A model generated the notes under the pieces. The model saw nothing but the letters and a program-made list of their open reading frames with translations, was not told the origin of the DNA and searched no databases. A stretch of 64,000 nt of DNA, from contig JAZBRI010000004.1 in assembly GCA_036874045.1 (NCBI GenBank), positions 806,001 to 870,000 of the forward strand. The letters are read 5' to 3'. The translations under genes and the position numbers were made by a program. This DNA is from Cymodocea nodosa (Eukaryota > Streptophyta > Magnoliopsida > Alismatales > Cymodoceaceae). Shown in pieces: positions 61,518 through 64,000 of the stretch. Within the stretch, counting starts at the first letter, position 1. Each line of letters starts with the position of its first letter.

Positions 61518-62497
61518 ATTGTATTGTTTGTCTACTTGTACTTATATTTGTATGAAAAATATCTGATTGATTGTAATATAAAATATTCATATAAATGAAT
61601 GTATGTTTCTCAGATGTTTTTGCATTCGTGTTTGAGAATGATGTAATGGATGAACTATCTTGAATATTATATAACTGTTTAAACAATGAGCAAGACTTTT
61701 TAAAAGATTTACAAATTTTTTGAATGACAGGATTAAATGCACGATGTTTGGTTAATGCTGAATGTATTTGTATGCTGAAAAGTAAAATGTAAATACTACA
61801 TAACATGAAATGAACTGTAAGTTAAATATGCATATAATGTTTAGATTCAAATGAGTTTTATTTAGAATACTGCATTAATGACATGTATTTAACTTCATTT
61901 AAGTTGAAAAAATGCAGGAGAGAAAATATAAAAGTTAATACGAGGAGTAAGTTTAGAAATTTGCCAAGTGTTAACTCAACAAAGTAAGTCTATTGAGTTA
62001 ACCTTAACTCCATGAGGTCAATAATATAATATAAGGTCACTCCGTTGAGTTAACTGTAACTCAATGAAGTTAGTTCATGGAGTTAGCAATATTAATCGAA
62101 GCTAGTCTGTTGAGTTAACTGTAACTCAACGAGGTTAGTTCGTGGATTAAGCTAAATAGTTATTCTTTTAGCCATGAACGAAACTCTGTGGGTTTAGCGG
62201 TTACTGAAATTTAAAATTAGAAGTGGAACACATATCCATAAAAATAGGAACCACACACCACGTTACAAGACACATTCTTGCAACGAGATTCATTTGCTTT
62301 ATGAACGTGCATTATAAATAAAGAATAACATGTTATTTACTGGTTACTAGCACTTTTGAAAGAAAAGGAAATTCGTTGGGGAACTGGAAGGAGAAGTAGC
62401 TGATTCAACTTCATCCATCAACAACTATTTATTGAATACAAAGCTTCAAATTGGAATGTAATTAATCTTCTGTTATTTTACTTTATGTTAAGAGTTT
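61518..62497 (+). other. spacer before gag with GAGTTA hairpins
   Basis: No supported frame. Inverted repeats occur at about 61975-62010, at 62041-62068 (TCCGTTGAGTTA, loop ACTG, TAACTCAATGAA) and at 62108-62131. A pyrimidine-rich stretch ending TTAAG at 62488-62492, just before the gag ATG, could be a splice acceptor. Confidence 0.7.
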
Positions 62498-63812
62498 ATG
62501 AGCACATGGATTCGTTCTCCTAACACTAAATGATTAGTAAGAACACCTACACATGATTATTCAACACAGAGACGTACTAAAATATTTTCTGAATTGGACT
62601 TTAATGAAATCCTTAGGGGTGTAGCTATCCTTTCTTTAAAAGAGAATGAAGATATGGCTGCTCTAGTGGAAAAACCATTAGAGGAAATTCTGTATCCTGA
62701 ATTAGTTGATGAACCTTCATGTATTTGATTGTTAAACTTTGAGGGAGATATGTTTGAACTGAAATCGAATTATATTAGTCAATTACCACATTTTCATGGA
62801 TTAGAAAGAGAGGACGTCTATTATTTCCATAGAAAATTTAATGAAGTTTGTCAAATGATGAAAATGCCGAACATGAGTATAGATGCTATTAAACTTAGAT
62901 ATATCCTTTTTGCTTTAAAAGACACAACTAAGAGTTGATTATATACTCTATCGCCTGATTCAATTTCTACATGGACTGAATTTTGCTCTATTTTTCTGGA
63001 AAAATATTATCCAACTCATCAAATGATTAAAAAGAAAAAGGAAATATTAATGTGTAGCCAAAAACATGGAGAATCATTCTGAAAATATTTTGAAAGATTC
63101 AAAAATTTACTAACTCAATGTCCACATCATGCAATGAGTAAAGCACAATTGATAGGTATAATTTATGAAGGTATAGATGTTTCAACGAAATCTTTATTAA
63201 AATCTACTTATTAGAATGGATTTTTAAAACTGTGCAAAAAGAACTACATAGTGGGAAAACTTGGCCGAAGCTATTACAGATAAAAGAATATTGCCAAGGG
63301 GAATGCATGAAATAGATTCAAGCACTATGCTTGAAGTTAAATTAACTGAATTGACAAAGAAAATAGAAGAGTTATTATTAAATCAAAAGCTAGCAGAAAA
63401 GAATGTAAATGTTAATGATTTAGATATTATTTATGCTAGAAACCAGAAAGATAGCTTTGGAAATTCTTATAACCCTAATTGGAGAAATCACCTGAATCTG
63501 TCTTGGAGAAACAACAATTTCCAGGGAGGAGAAAATATAAATGATAAAAATATAAGTTATGAAGCATTAATTGAACAAAGATCTAGAATACAAAAATTAG
63601 AAAAGATAATCCAACAATTAAACAATTGTCTAGATCTTATATTTGGAAATGCTGCCATTCAAAATCAAAATATGAATAGAAATATACCCCCTAGACAGAA
63701 GGAATTAATAGAAGTTAGACCTATGGGAGGATTGCCAATGCAAGTAGTACCTAACCCTATCAATAGAACTCTTAATGAAATTGATACCTCCTATGGGAGG
63801 GAAGCTGAATGA
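62498..63812 (+). pseudogene. gag: Athila-type gag located downstream of pol (element 2)
   Basis: The start is the ATG at 62498 (MSTWIRSP). The capsid core is at 62729-63230: LPHFHGLEREDVYYFHRKFN, then IKLRYILFALKDTTKS, then WTEFCSIFLEKYYP, then ERFKNLLTQCPHH, all conserved Athila-type Gag blocks in the right order. After a frame change near 63220 the C-terminal half (63261-63812) reads NLAEAIT, SFGNSYNPNWRNH and LSWRNNNF, matching the gag fragment of element 1, and ends at TGA 63810-63812. The CCHC knuckle expected between these blocks is not visible in this copy. There are about five in-frame stops. It lies after integrase and the extra ORF, not before pol. Confidence 0.88.
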
Positions 63813-63843
63813 AGTAGTATAATTAAAGTAATTATGTATATTA

Positions 63844-64000
63844 TCACACAAATTAGATATTAATTCTAATTTATATTTTAACTGCAAGTGCACAGTGTAT
63901 ATTATATTTGTGTTCAAGTACAGGTCGATCCCATAGAGAATTGAGTAAGAATTGTGTACTGTTTTGTTTTTTTTTTTATATTATACTTAATGTGTTTAGT
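63844..64000 (-). repeat. inverted partial copy of the element 2 LTR at the window edge
   Basis: Read on the minus strand, 64000 to 63844 aligns with 53515-53665 of the 5' LTR (for example GTGCACTTGCAGTTAAAATA; AATATCTAATTTGTGTGA). The last ~140 bases of the LTR are absent, so similarity begins abruptly 31 bases after the gag stop. The rest lies beyond the window. Confidence 0.85.

Larger units (their letters stand above)
51745..63843 (+). mobile_element. Athila-like Ty3 retrotransposon 2 (second family), with pol before gag and an extra ORF
   Basis: It has a 5' LTR at 51745-53805, a tRNA-Asp type primer site at 53814, a zinc-knuckle leader and pol (53913-58519), a spacer with hairpins, a 752-codon frame resembling the 'putative plant transposon protein' domain (59262-61517), a second spacer, and gag (62498-63812). 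It then meets a partial copy of its own LTR in inverted orientation at 63844. It is far more decayed than element 1. Five bases before it are CTATC; the partner duplication is not in the window. Confidence 0.88.

Noticed and set aside
62041-62131. Hairpins as transcription terminators
   Set aside because: The context is a eukaryotic retrotransposon; the same hairpins occur in LTRs and spacers without consistent placement after genes.

Overview
The window reads as AT-rich repetitive plant nuclear DNA, most likely from a eudicot. I found no intact host gene, rRNA or tRNA. Nearly all recognisable sequence is LTR-retrotransposon debris: Ty1/copia of several lineages (some SIRE-like), a Ty3 chromovirus relic, and Athila-like Ty3 elements. 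One hAT DNA transposon and one decayed Myb/SANT-like gene are also present. The plant assignment rests on these lineages, on tRNA-iMet and tRNA-Asp type primer sites, and on the AT-rich spacers; the species cannot be told.

Layout. 1-5827: SIRE-like copia on the minus strand, cut by the window edge. 5828-9778: relic Ty3 chromovirus (minus) ending in its own LTR. 9784-20118: a nearly intact Athila-like element (plus) inserted in that LTR with a TTTAC target duplication; the old LTR resumes at 20124. 22975-31394: fragments of minus-strand copia elements, with a plus-strand SIRE-like LTR at 27681-29137 and a 265-bp LTR lying between RNase H and gag. 31400-34534: LTR-like debris, then the 3' end and 3' LTR of a second Athila-like family. 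34540-40155: SIRE-like copia (minus) whose gag is interrupted by a solo LTR of that second family (35572-37769, duplication CCACT). 43571-44460: Myb/SANT-like pseudogene. About 45030-45922: another plus-strand SIRE-like LTR. 46060-48569: hAT transposase pseudogene (minus). 50650-51744: copia deletion derivative (minus). 51745-63843: a long Athila-like element of the second family (plus), meeting an inverted partial copy of its own LTR at 63844-64000.

The most unusual feature is gene order. Both Athila-like elements have their gag-type coding region downstream of pol, not upstream. Element 1 runs LTR, PBS, a zinc-knuckle leader fused to protease-RT-RNase H-integrase, gag C-terminal half, two polypurine tracts, LTR. 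Element 2 runs LTR, PBS, the same leader and pol, a hairpin-rich spacer, a long ORF resembling the 'putative plant transposon protein' domain, a second spacer, then an almost full-length gag. Two clearly diverged elements share this order, so it looks like a lineage trait and not a local accident. Normal-order Athila elements run gag-pol-env-like. Candidate splice donors in the leaders and an acceptor before gag suggest a spliced gag message, but that is inference.

A second theme is a family of short inverted repeats, built around AGTTA-loop-TAACT, found in LTRs of both copia and Ty3 elements and in element 2 spacers.
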